From NCBI RefSeq assembly GCF_023078495.1, contig NZ_CP095742.1:2232001-2296000 (forward strand): a stretch of DNA of 64,000 nt, in the 5' to 3' direction. The notes beneath the pieces were generated by a model. The model ran no database searches. It was not told the origin of the DNA and was given only the letters and a program-made list of their open reading frames with translations. This document shows positions 45,538-53,674 of the stretch, in pieces. The translations under genes were made by a program, and so were the position numbers. The stretch's first letter is position 1. Each line of letters begins with the position of its first letter. This DNA is from Luteibacter aegosomatissinici. Its GTDB lineage: Bacteria > Pseudomonadota > Gammaproteobacteria > Xanthomonadales > Rhodanobacteraceae.

Positions 45538-46394
45538 GCGGCAGCGCCTTCGCGAGCGAACGGGTAGAGGGCGCTCGCCGTGCCATGGCCGATCGCAGCC
45601 TGTGCGGCGGGCGCAAGGTCACCGAGCACCGCGCGAGCCTGGGCCACCAGGCTTGCCAGCGTGCCGGCGGCCGCCGGGAAGTTGGAGCCCCAGGCGATGC
45701 GTTGGGCGCCGAACGCGGCGAGGATGGCAGCGAGAAAGTCGCGTGGCGTGGATGGCCCGTGGGCCGCCGCTTCCAGCGTGCGGTTGGTGAGCTTCAGGTA
45801 CACGCCGGGGTACGCCGCCATATCGAACAAGGCTTGCGCGCTGGCATACGGCTTGCCATCGCTCAGGTCAGGCCGTGCGCAATGATCAAGTAGCACGCGC
45901 ACCTTCGGAAAACGGGTCAGCAGGTCGCGGAGCACCGGCAGCCCATCCATGGTCATCTGCAAGCACACCGGAATGCCAAGGGCTTCGGCGTGGGCCCACG
46001 CAGGGTAGGAATCCGGGTGGCCCAGCCACGCCGCCTGGCCAGGCATGGTGCTGCCGGTGGTGAACAGACGGAACCCATACAGGCCCTGGTCCTGCCAGTA
46101 ATCAATCCGCTCGACGGCATCGGGCGCCATGGCGTCGATCGAATACACGCCCACGAGGCGGTCGCGGTGGGCGCGTACGGTCTCGGCCACATAGCGGTTG
46201 TCGTGGCCGTACACCGTGGAGGCCTGGACCACCACCGCCCGCTCGATGCCAGCGGCATCCATGGCGCGCAGCAGGCCCTCTGCATCGACCGGGCGCTCGC
46301 GCGACCACTCCGATTGCTTGCCGCCGATCGGGTCGGTCGGGTACGTCGCCGTGTCGGGCGAGATGACGTGGGTGTGGGTGTCAAACAGGATCAC
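45534..46394 (-). CDS. Amidohydrolase family (COG3618, lactonase/LigI-like)
   Basis: 286 residues. A TIM-barrel hydrolase with DTHTHV at the N terminus (HxH), AVVVQASTVYGHDNRY, VLLDHCARPDLSDG and IAWGSNFPAAAG at the end, where Asp of the usual GSDWP motif is Asn. The group includes L-fucono-lactonases and 2-pyrone-4,6-dicarboxylate hydrolase (LigI), which open lactone rings. Pairing with a decarboxylase-like gene and dctA suggests a ring-opening step on a dicarboxylated lactone or pyrone (inference). First gene of the operon, divergent from the dual-HTH LysR gene. Confidence 0.82.
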   Translation of the reverse strand: MILFDTHTHVISPDTATYPTDPIGGKQSEWSRERPVDAEGLLRAMDAAGIERAVVVQASTVYGHDNRYVAETVRAHRDRLVGVYSIDAMAPDAVERIDYWQDQGLYGFRLFTTGSTMPGQAAWLGHPDSYPAWAHAEALGIPVCLQMTMDGLPVLRDLLTRFPKVRVLLDHCARPDLSDGKPYASAQALFDMAAYPGVYLKLTNRTLEAAAHGPSTPRDFLAAILAAFGAQRIAWGSNFPAAAGTLASLVAQARAVLGDLAPAAQAAIGHGTASALYPFAREGAAA

Positions 46395-46559
46395 GGGAGC
46401 CTCATGGATGGAGTTGGCGCAAAGCTGCTATTCGCATTTGCTATCGATATTTGTTGCAGTGCAAAAACGGCAAGCTCGCAGGTCGGGGTGGAATATGCGC
46501 CGTACTGCCATCTACGCCAAATTCGAATTACGATCAGGCTATCGAAAAAGGTTAATGAT

Positions 46560-47789
46560 ATGGATCAACGGGTGTTTGCCCTGAACCTGCGCCACCTCGA
46601 TGCCGTGCTGGCGGTGGCCCGCGCGGGCACCATGAGCGGCGCCGCGGTAGCGGTGAATCTCTCGCAGCCGGCGCTCGCGCATGCGGTGGCGAAGATGGAG
46701 CGTGTGCTGGATGCGCGGCTGTTCGATCGCCATGCGGCGGGGGTCGAGTTGACCGAGGGCGGGCGGCGCTTCGTGCGGCGTGTGGATGTCGCGCTGCGCT
46801 TGCTCGTTCGCGGCATCAAGCGCATCCGGCGTGGCGTGCGTGGCCAGGCGTTGGCGCATGTGGAGCGGCGGATCACCATGGCGCAGTTGCGGGCATTGAT
46901 CGCCGTGGTCGGTACTAGCAGCTATGCAGCCGCCGCTGAGGATGTGGGTGTCTCCGAGCCTGCTTTGCACCGTGCCATGCGCGAACTGCAGGAAGTGACG
47001 GGCGTGCCGCTGCTGGTGCGCGTGGGCCGCTCGATTCGCCCCACCGATGCGGCCACGAACCTGGTGCATTACGTGCGCCTGATGCTGGCCGAGCTCGGCG
47101 CGGCGATCGAGGAGATCGGCGGTGGTGACGATGCGGGTACCGGATTCATCCGCATTGGCGTGCTCCCCGTCGCGCGAGCGCACTTCTTGCCGCAACTGTT
47201 ATCGACGTTTGCCGCCGAGTATCCGGGTGCGGCGGTCGAGGTGATCGAGGGGCCATATCTTGAGTTGCTGGCTCGGCTGCGCCAGGGTGACATGGACTTG
47301 CTGATCGGCTCGGAGCGGCAGACGGTGCCGGCACGCGATGTCGTGCAGGAAGGCTTGTTCGACGATGAGCTGGTGATCGTTGGCCGGGCAGGGCATCCGC
47401 TGCGTGGCGGCCGCCTCACCACGCAGGCCCTGCTTCGCTACCCGTGGGTCGTGCCAGCACGTGGCGTACCGCTGCGATTGAACTGGGAGCGCATGTTTCA
47501 CGTGCGCGGCGTGGAGCCGCCGCCGATTCGCTTGCAGTGCGCCTCGGTGCTCATCATGCGCGGGATGATGTTGGCGGGGGATTGGCTGACCTTGATGTCG
47601 CGCGACCAGTTCCTGTTGGAGAGCCGCGCGGGGCACCTTGTCGAGATTGGCTCGCCCGGGAAGGATTTCTGGCGGCGCATTGCCATGACGCGGCGGACCG
47701 AGTGGATGCCCACGCCGTTGCAGGGGCGGTTCGTCAGCCTGTTGCGGCGGATGGCGGCGGAGAAGGCGGCGGGGCGTGCCGCTCCGTAG
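46560..47789 (+). CDS. LysR-family regulator with two N-terminal HTH domains
   Basis: 409 residues, about 100 longer than a normal LysR protein. Two winged-HTH units are present: residues ~8-67 (LRHLDAVLAVARAGTMSGAA ... SQPALAHAVAKME) and ~104-165 (LRALIAVVGTSSYAAAAEDV ... SEPALHRAMRELQ). A standard effector-binding domain follows (GFIRIGVLPVARAHFLPQLL, GDMDLLIGSERQ). The ATG at 46560 gives the first HTH directly. It is divergent from the amidohydrolase-decarboxylase-dctA-oprB operon over a 165-base A/T-rich gap, the usual LysR position for controlling that operon. Confidence 0.9.
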   Translation: MDQRVFALNLRHLDAVLAVARAGTMSGAAVAVNLSQPALAHAVAKMERVLDARLFDRHAAGVELTEGGRRFVRRVDVALRLLVRGIKRIRRGVRGQALAHVERRITMAQLRALIAVVGTSSYAAAAEDVGVSEPALHRAMRELQEVTGVPLLVRVGRSIRPTDAATNLVHYVRLMLAELGAAIEEIGGGDDAGTGFIRIGVLPVARAHFLPQLLSTFAAEYPGAAVEVIEGPYLELLARLRQGDMDLLIGSERQTVPARDVVQEGLFDDELVIVGRAGHPLRGGRLTTQALLRYPWVVPARGVPLRLNWERMFHVRGVEPPPIRLQCASVLIMRGMMLAGDWLTLMSRDQFLLESRAGHLVEIGSPGKDFWRRIAMTRRTEWMPTPLQGRFVSLLRRMAAEKAAGRAAP

Positions 47790-47822
47790 GGATCGCAAGC
47801 AGCGAACCGTTGCTGTCCTACC

Positions 47823-48872
47823 TCAGGCCTTATCGACATCAACGATCGCCTTCACAAACGCATCCGGCGCCTCCTGCGGCAGGTTATGCCCGATGCCCCC
47901 TTCCACATTCCGGTGCTCGTACTTGCCCGTGAATTTTGACTTATAGGCAGAAGGATCGGGATGCGGCGCGCCGTTGGCATCGCCTTCCATCGTGATCGTA
48001 GGAATCCCGATCGTCGGCCCGGTGGCAAGCTTCTTCTCGTACTCGTCGTACTTGGCCTCACCCTCTGCCAGCCCCATGCGCCAACGGTAGTTGTGGATCG
48101 TGATGGCGACATGGTCCGGGTTATCGAACGCGGCGGCAGTGCGGTCATAGGTCGCGTCGTCGAACTGCCACTTGGGCGAGGCCAGTTGCCAGATCAGCTT
48201 GTTGAAATCGTGCCGGTTCTGCTCGTAGCCGAGCTTGCCGCGCTCGGTGGCGAAATAGAACTGATACCACCATTGTAGTTCCGCTTTCGGCGGCAAGGGC
48301 TTCCTGCCGGCCTCCTGGCTGCCGATGAGGTAGCCGCTCACCGAGACCAGCGCCTTGCAGCGTTCGGGCCATAGCACAGCCATGATATCGGCGGTGCGAG
48401 CGCCCCAGTCGAAGCCAGCGACAATGGCCTTCTTGATCTTCAAGGCATCGAGCAGGGCGATGGCGTCGACCGCGATGGCGGAAGGCTGGCCATTGCGCAT
48501 GGTGCCTTCTTCAAGGAACCGCGTGCTGCCGTAGCCGCGCAGGAACGGCGCGATCACGCGATAACCTTTTGCCACGAGCGCGGGTGCTACCTCAGCGAAG
48601 GCGTAGATGTCGTAGGGCCAGCCATGCAGGAGCAGGACCGCGGGATGCCTGGCCTTACCCATATCCACGTAACCGACATCAAGTACACCGGCGTGGATCT
48701 GCTTCACCGGCCCGAACTTCGCGGGATCGCCTTTTCCTTTATCGGCCGCACTGGTAGCAGCGAGCACGGACGAGGAGGTCGCCACCACACGCTGCCCCAG
48801 GGCTGCCGCTGCGAGGGATGTGCCAGCCATGGCAAGAAAGCGGCGGCGTAGCGGATCAGTATCGACGGGCAT
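47823..48872 (-). CDS. Exported alpha/beta hydrolase, epoxide hydrolase-like
   Basis: 349 residues from ATG 48872 with AGGAG upstream. The N terminus DPLRRRFLAMAGTSLAAAAL resembles a Tat signal. Catalytic features: oxyanion motif LLHGWPYD, nucleophile Asp155 in GFDWGAR and His in GGIGHNLP. An Asp nucleophile fits epoxide hydrolases and haloalkane dehalogenases rather than esterases. The protein is probably periplasmic. It lies divergent from the SDR-tautomerase-crotonase operon, separated by 268 bases. Confidence 0.85.
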   Translation of the reverse strand: MPVDTDPLRRRFLAMAGTSLAAAALGQRVVATSSSVLAATSAADKGKGDPAKFGPVKQIHAGVLDVGYVDMGKARHPAVLLLHGWPYDIYAFAEVAPALVAKGYRVIAPFLRGYGSTRFLEEGTMRNGQPSAIAVDAIALLDALKIKKAIVAGFDWGARTADIMAVLWPERCKALVSVSGYLIGSQEAGRKPLPPKAELQWWYQFYFATERGKLGYEQNRHDFNKLIWQLASPKWQFDDATYDRTAAAFDNPDHVAITIHNYRWRMGLAEGEAKYDEYEKKLATGPTIGIPTITMEGDANGAPHPDPSAYKSKFTGKYEHRNVEGGIGHNLPQEAPDAFVKAIVDVDKA

Positions 48873-49140
48873 GACGGGCTCCTGCGTGACGGAAAGCTGC
48901 CATGGCGAAGGAGCATGCACCCATGAAATTTCCGTGGCTTGCACTGGCCTGCCTTCGCGTTCTTCGCGCAGCGAATCTTTAGCGCGTACTTAACCGGACG
49001 CTCACGGAATCCGGCGCGAAATCCAACGAACCCGTTGACGGGTGTAGTCATGTTTCCAGCCGTCCTTCGCTCGGCGCGCCCTGTTAAATCGGGCGCGCGG
49101 GAGCGCGCGGCTGCCTCTTCGGCACGATGGAGTGACAAGC

Positions 49141-49851
49141 ATGAGCGTAACCCGCAGGGTCGCTATCGTTACGGGCGCATCACAGGGCATAGGGGCCGGC
49201 CTGGTGGCGGCATTCCGGCAGCAGGGCTACCAGGTCATCGCGAACTCGCGTTCCATGCCGCCGTCGGATGATCCGGAAATTCATTCGGTGGCGGGCGACA
49301 TCGGTGATCGCGACGTGGCCGAACGTGTCATCAGCGAAGGCCTTGGCCGGTTCGGCCGCATCGACACACTCGTGAACAACGCGGGCATTTTTGTCGCGAA
49401 GCCGTTCGTGGAATACACGGTGGATGACTACAACAGCGTGCTCTCGGTGAACGTCAGTGGTTTCTTCCACATCACCCAGGCCGCCGTTCGGCAGATGCTG
49501 GCCCAGGGCTCGGGGCACATCGTGAACATCACGACCACGCTGGTAGACCACGCCGTGGATGGCATTCCTTCGGTGCTGGCCTCGTTGACCAAGGGCGGCA
49601 TCGCTGCGGCGACCAAGTCGCTTGCCATTGAGTACGCGAAGCGTGGGATCCGCGCCAACGCGGTATCGCCGGGTGTGATCAGGACGCCCATGCATTCCCC
49701 GGACACGTGGGAAGCACTCGCAGGCCTCCACCCGGTACACCGGATGGGCGAGATCAAGGATGTGGTCGATGCCGTGCTCTACCTCGATGGCGCCCAGTTT
49801 GTCACCGGGGAAATCCTCCATGTGGATGGCGGGCAGAGCGCCGGCCACTAA
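49141..49851 (+). CDS. SDR family oxidoreductase lacking the catalytic Tyr
   Basis: 236 residues; ATG 49141 has GGAG eight bases upstream. Rossmann features are VAIVTGASQGIGAG (TGxxxGxG), NNAG and NVSGFF. The position of the YxxxK tyrosine reads ASLTK (Ala in place of Tyr, Lys kept), and the catalytic Ser position is Thr (ITTTLV). It may use a different mechanism or have a binding role. The C terminus (GEILHVDGGQSAGH) is normal for SDRs. First gene of a three-gene run with tautomerase and crotonase-like genes. Confidence 0.87.
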   Translation: MSVTRRVAIVTGASQGIGAGLVAAFRQQGYQVIANSRSMPPSDDPEIHSVAGDIGDRDVAERVISEGLGRFGRIDTLVNNAGIFVAKPFVEYTVDDYNSVLSVNVSGFFHITQAAVRQMLAQGSGHIVNITTTLVDHAVDGIPSVLASLTKGGIAAATKSLAIEYAKRGIRANAVSPGVIRTPMHSPDTWEALAGLHPVHRMGEIKDVVDAVLYLDGAQFVTGEILHVDGGQSAGH

Positions 49852-49871
49852 TCACCGAAGGAAGTGATGCC

Positions 49872-50108
49872 ATGCCGATCGTCACCATCCAGATCACGCG
49901 CGAAGGCTCGGGGCCGGGGCGTAAACACGTGACCGATGAAGAGAAGGCGGAGTTGATCAAGGGCGCCAGTGAGCTGCTGCTGCGTGTTCTCAACAAGCCG
50001 CTGGTCTCCACCTTCGTCGTGATCCAGGAAGTGCCCCTGGAAAACTGGGGATGGGGTGGCCTGCCCGCCCTGGAGTTCCGCAAAGAACACCCTGACGGCC
50101 TCAAGTAA
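49872..50108 (+). CDS. 4-oxalocrotonate tautomerase family protein
   Basis: 78 residues, MPIVTIQITREG, with the catalytic Pro at position 2 exposed after Met removal. The KAELIKGASELLLRVLNKP helix and VVIQEVPLENWGWGG segment fit the 4-OT family. It starts 20 bases after the SDR stop (GGAAG upstream), so the two are probably co-transcribed. It would move a double bond in an enol/keto substrate; the actual substrate is unknown. Confidence 0.88.
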   Translation: MPIVTIQITREGSGPGRKHVTDEEKAELIKGASELLLRVLNKPLVSTFVVIQEVPLENWGWGGLPALEFRKEHPDGLK

Positions 50109-50131
50109 CCGAACCGACCGAGGGATCCATC

Positions 50132-51067
50132 ATGAAGCCATGCCTGCTGGCCGCGGCGCTTTTTGCCGCTGGCTCTGTCTTCGCTACGCCAGCATTCGCC
50201 GCCAAGGCGCCGGATGCCCCCAAGGGAAACCAGCCCTCCAAGGACGAAATCAAGCTGGTGAAGGTCACGCCCGAATACTGGCGAGTCATTCTGGACCACC
50301 CGCCGTTCAACATCTTCGGGCCGGAAACCGTCCCGCAGTTCAATGCGGTGATTACCCAGCTGGAGACGGATCCGAAGGTGCGCGTCGTGGTATTCGAGAG
50401 CGACGTGCCGGGGTTCTTCCTCACTCACTATGACTTCGTGCCGCCGCTGACCGATACGACGGGCTTGAAGAACGGGCCAACGGGGCTGCCGCCGGTGCCT
50501 GACATGTTGATCCGCCTGAGCAAGGCGCCCGTCGTGTCCATCGTGAAGGTTCGCGGGCGTGCCACGGGTGTCGGCAGCGAGTTATCGCTGGCCAGCGATA
50601 TGCGCTTCGCCAGTCGGGAGAAGGCGCTGTTCTCGCAGTGGGAGATCGGTGCGGCCCTGGTACCGGGCGGCGGGCCCATGGCACGGCTACCGCGCATGAT
50701 GGGGCGGGGGCGCGCGCTGGAAGTGCTGCTCACCGGCGATGACATCAACGGCGACCTGGCCGAGCGCTATGGTTACGTCAATCGTTCGTTCCCCGATGCC
50801 CAGCTGGATGGCTTCGTCGACAAGCTCGCCCGGCGCATTGCGCGGTTCGACAAGCAATCCATCGCGGATATCAAGAAGCTGGTAAACGAGAACAGCCTGC
50901 CGCCGGATCAGGAGATCGGGCAGGGCTGGGATGCGTTCATCGAGTCCGTGAAACGGCCTGCAGCGCAGAAGAACATTAAGGTATTGATGGACGAAGGGCT
51001 GCAGGTGAAGCCGGATGTGGAAGTGCGGCTGCCGGAGTACACGGGGAGGTTGGAGCCGGTGCCTTGA
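50132..51067 (+). CDS. Exported crotonase-fold (enoyl-CoA hydratase/isomerase-like) protein
   Basis: 311 residues. A clear signal peptide (MKPCLLAAALFAAGSVFATPAFA) precedes a crotonase fold: WRVILDHPPFNIFG, VRVVVFESDVPGFFLTHYD, IVKVRGRATGVGSELSLASDMRFAS and AERYGYVNRSFPDAQLD. The oxyanion-hole region is present, but the usual catalytic Glu pair is not obvious (GVGSELSLA has one Glu). A periplasmic location is odd for an acyl-CoA enzyme, so it may act on a non-CoA substrate or have another role. It ends the SDR-tautomerase operon, 23 bases after the tautomerase. Confidence 0.85.
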   Translation: MKPCLLAAALFAAGSVFATPAFAAKAPDAPKGNQPSKDEIKLVKVTPEYWRVILDHPPFNIFGPETVPQFNAVITQLETDPKVRVVVFESDVPGFFLTHYDFVPPLTDTTGLKNGPTGLPPVPDMLIRLSKAPVVSIVKVRGRATGVGSELSLASDMRFASREKALFSQWEIGAALVPGGGPMARLPRMMGRGRALEVLLTGDDINGDLAERYGYVNRSFPDAQLDGFVDKLARRIARFDKQSIADIKKLVNENSLPPDQEIGQGWDAFIESVKRPAAQKNIKVLMDEGLQVKPDVEVRLPEYTGRLEPVP

Positions 51068-51082
51068 GGGGCTGCGCGAAGA

Positions 51083-51153
51083 GCGTCGCTCACAGGGTGA
51101 GCTCCTACAAGGCGCCGTGACGCTGTAGGAGCCCACCCTGTGGGCGACATCTC
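51083..51153. repeat. Paired REP element between convergent genes
   Basis: GCGTCGCTCACAGGGTGAGC with CTCCTACA, then a second arm TGTAGGAGCCCACCCTGTGG at 51124. The arms are in head-to-head order compared with the other pairs. It separates the crotonase-like gene from katA. Confidence 0.8.
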
Positions 51154-52587
51154 TTATCCGAGACGCTGAATCGCGTCCGCCACCCCCGCGCCATACTCCG
51201 CATGGCACGCCGTGCAGTTATCGATATGCCGCTGCACCACCGGCGCCGAGGCACCCTTGATCGCCCGCGCGGTGTTCTCGAACAGCACCTTGCGCTGCGC
51301 CGGCGACATCATCTCGAACAACTTCCGCGGCTGCGAGAAGTAATCCGTGTCCTCACGATGGTTCCAGCGCGCAGCGGCGCCATCCACGGCCAGCGGCGGC
51401 TCGCTGTAGTCCGGCTGCGGCTGCAGGGCGCCGCGGCTGTTCGGCGCATAGCTGGTGGTATCGCTGCGCGAGGAATCCAGGCGCATGGCGCCATCGCGGT
51501 GGTAGCTGTGCACCGGGCACTTCGGCGCATTCACCGGGATCTGTGCGTAGTTCACGCCCAGGCGGTAGCGCTGGGTGTCACCGTACGAGAACAAGCGGCC
51601 CTGTAGCATCTTGTCAGGCGAGAAGCTGATGCCCGGCACGATCACCGCCGGGGAGAAAGCAGCCTGCTCGATATCCTGGAAGAAGTTCTCCGGGTTCCGG
51701 TTGAGCTCCATCACGCCCACTTCGATCAGCGGGTAATCCGCGTGCGGCCATACCTTGGTCAGGTCGAACGGGTTGTACGGGGTCTTGCCGGCATCGGCTT
51801 CTGGCATGATCTGCACGTATAGCGTCCAGCGCGGGAAATCGCCGCCTTCGATCGCGTTGAAGAGATCGCGCTGGTGCGTTTCGCGGTCGCCCGCGATCGC
51901 CTGGGCGGCTTCTTCGTCGCTGAAGTTCTGGATGCCCTGCTGGGTCTTGAAGGTGAACTTCACCCAGAACCGCTCGTTGTTGGCGTTGATGAAGCTGTAG
52001 GTGTGGCTGCCGAACCCATGCATATGCCGGAACGTGCGCGGGATGCCGCGCTCGCTCATCACGATCGTGACCTGGTGAAGGGCCTCCGGCAGGTTGGTCC
52101 AGTAATCCCAGTTGTTGTCGGCCGAACGCAGGCCCGTGCGCGGGTCGCGCTTGATCGCGTGATTCAGGTCCGGGAACTTCAGCGGATCGCGGATGAAGAA
52201 CACCGGCGTGTTGTTGCCCACCAGGTCCCAGTTGCCTTCCTCGGTGTAGAACTTCAGCGCGAAGCCGCGGATATCGCGCTCGGCATCCGCCGCGCCGCGC
52301 TCACCGGCCACCGTGGAGAAGCGGGCCATCATCTCGGTTTTCTTGCCCACTTCGGAGAAGATCTTCGCCCGGGTGTAGCGGGTGATGTCGTGGGTGACGG
52401 TAAAGGTGCCGAACGCGCCCGCGCCTTTGGCATGCATGCGGCGCTCGGGGATCACCTCGCGGTCGAAGTGGGCCAGCTTCTCCAGGAACCACACATCCTG
52501 CAGAAGGGCGGGGCCGCGCGGGCCCGCGGTCATGGTGTTGTCATCGTCCGGCACCGGCGCGCCAAAGACGGTCGTGAGCTTGCTCAT
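51154..52587 (-). CDS. katA: Catalase (small-subunit, clade 3 type)
   Basis: 477 residues, usual for clade 3 haem catalases. Active-site His52 is in [14 protein letters not shown], the distal Asn in [10 protein letters not shown] and the haem-ligating Tyr in [13 protein letters not shown]. It breaks down hydrogen peroxide in the cytoplasm. AGGA seven bases upstream of the ATG. An OxyR-like dyad at 52681 lies about 100 bases upstream. The C-terminal end contains an unusual CTACHAEYG segment; CxxCH is the c-type haem-attachment pattern, but without a signal peptide it is probably coincidental. Confidence 0.95.
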   Translation of the reverse strand: MSKLTTVFGAPVPDDDNTMTAGPRGPALLQDVWFLEKLAHFDREVIPERRMHAKGAGAFGTFTVTHDITRYTRAKIFSEVGKKTEMMARFSTVAGERGAADAERDIRGFALKFYTEEGNWDLVGNNTPVFFIRDPLKFPDLNHAIKRDPRTGLRSADNNWDYWTNLPEALHQVTIVMSERGIPRTFRHMHGFGSHTYSFINANNERFWVKFTFKTQQGIQNFSDEEAAQAIAGDRETHQRDLFNAIEGGDFPRWTLYVQIMPEADAGKTPYNPFDLTKVWPHADYPLIEVGVMELNRNPENFFQDIEQAAFSPAVIVPGISFSPDKMLQGRLFSYGDTQRYRLGVNYAQIPVNAPKCPVHSYHRDGAMRLDSSRSDTTSYAPNSRGALQPQPDYSEPPLAVDGAAARWNHREDTDYFSQPRKLFEMMSPAQRKVLFENTARAIKGASAPVVQRHIDNCTACHAEYGAGVADAIQRLG

Positions 52588-52680
52588 GGGTTTTCCTAGA
52601 AAGAGAGGTGGGTAAGCCCGGGTCGCATCACGTTAGGGAGCTAACGGCACGATGTGAAATTCAAAGTTCTTTTCGCGCCG

Positions 52681-52695
52681 ATAGCTTGTAACTAT
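52681..52695 (-). promoter_or_regulatory. OxyR-like binding site upstream of katA
   Basis: ATAG-CTTGTAA-CTAT, an exact ATAG-N7-CTAT half of the OxyR consensus, 94-108 bases before the katA start. The second dyad expected 7 bases away is poorly conserved. Catalase genes are standard OxyR targets; binding itself is inferred. Confidence 0.5.
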
Positions 52696-52722
52696 GGATT
52701 GCCCTTTCGTTCTCGCAACCGC

Positions 52723-53364
52723 TCAGGTCGGCCAACCGTTGCCGAGGATGCAGTGGACAAAGTCGCCGCGGTGGAAATGTGGCTCCTTGTGCGCCATGAC
52801 ATCAGCCTTGACGTTGCCGAAGGTGGTCTCCGGCTTGTTGCGCACACCGTTGTAGAACGCATCGATGATCCCGTGCTTGAACGCGGGGCCGCGCGGGTGG
52901 GCTTCGGCGACAAGTTCACGATCGTGCGTGTGCACGGTCTCGAAGCCCAGGCCAAGCACGTCCATCTCCACACCAGCGGTGACTAGTGCGATCTCCGGCT
53001 TCATGTGCTGCGGGATGCCCGGCGTGGTGTGCAGGGCGATGGAGGCCCATACCGTATCGACCTGTTCCGGGCTGATACCGCGGGCGAGCAGGAAGTCGCG
53101 GGCGACGTTGGCGCCATCGACTTCAAAGCGCTCGGTCTTGCTCGAGTACTCGGGCACCAGGCCCATGTCGTGGAACATCGCGCCGGCGTACAGCAGCTCG
53201 GGATCGAACTTCAGGCCCTTGGCCTTGCCGCTGAGGGCGCCAAAGAAGAACACGCGGCGCGAGTGGTGGTACAGCAGATCGCTCTCGGTATCGCGGACCA
53301 GCTGGGTGATCTCGCGCGCCAGGGCGCTATCCGGAACAACAATGCCTGCAACCGTGGTGACCAT
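52723..53364 (-). CDS. HD domain protein, cyanamide hydratase-like
   Basis: 213 residues from ATG 53364. HD-domain metal ligands are His33/34 (LLYHHSRRV) and His65-Asp66 (GAMFHDMGL), with further His in SIALHTTPG and the C-terminal DAFYNGVRNKPETTFGNV. This spacing is that of the cyanamide hydratase/Ddi2-like family, metal-dependent hydrolases acting on small cyano or amide compounds. It lies directly upstream of katA on the same strand with 135 bases between, so a shared stress regulon is possible. Confidence 0.8.
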   Translation of the reverse strand: MVTTVAGIVVPDSALAREITQLVRDTESDLLYHHSRRVFFFGALSGKAKGLKFDPELLYAGAMFHDMGLVPEYSSKTERFEVDGANVARDFLLARGISPEQVDTVWASIALHTTPGIPQHMKPEIALVTAGVEMDVLGLGFETVHTHDRELVAEAHPRGPAFKHGIIDAFYNGVRNKPETTFGNVKADVMAHKEPHFHRGDFVHCILGNGWPT

Positions 53365-53501
53365 GGGGGTGCCCTCTGGGTGATTTGGTAGGGACCATTT
53401 CACGGCCAAACAGGGCTGGCAGGATAAGTATCAGTGTATCCAATTCAGCCAAAACACCGCCGAAGCGGACGCCCTGGCCCCGCGATACGGCGAACCGTCC
53501 G

Positions 53502-53600
53502 CGTAGGAGTGCACCCTGTGCGCGACATCTTTTCGCGACCCCACAACAGGTCCTGTAGCGGTATGGCGAAAGACTGTCGCGCACAGGGTGCGCTCCTACA
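53502..53600. repeat. Paired REP element (BIME-like)
   Basis: CGTAGGAGTGCACCCTGTGC opens and TCGCGCACAGGGTGCGCTCC near the end closes the element. It is a third arm variant (TGCACCCTGTGCGC), again changed compatibly on both sides. It lies in the 310-base spacer between the HD protein gene and an alpha/beta hydrolase gene. Confidence 0.9.
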
Positions 53601-53602
53601 AT

Positions 53603-53670
53603 CGGTGATGTGCGGGCACCGGCGACGTGCGGGCAACCGGCGATGTACGGGCAATCGCCGGTGTGCGAGC
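53603..53670. repeat. Short tandem repeat, ~18 bp x 3.8
   Basis: Units CGGTGATGTGCGGGCAC, CGGCGACGTGCGGGCAAC, CGGCGATGTACGGGCAAT and a partial CGCCGGTGTGCGAGC. It fills the space between the paired REP element and the end of the alpha/beta hydrolase gene. Confidence 0.7.
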
Positions 53671-53674
53671 CGCC

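Noticed and set aside
51154-51260. c-type haem site (CTACH) at the end of the catalase
   Set aside because: The protein has no signal peptide and is an ordinary clade 3 catalase otherwise, so covalent haem c attachment is not plausible.
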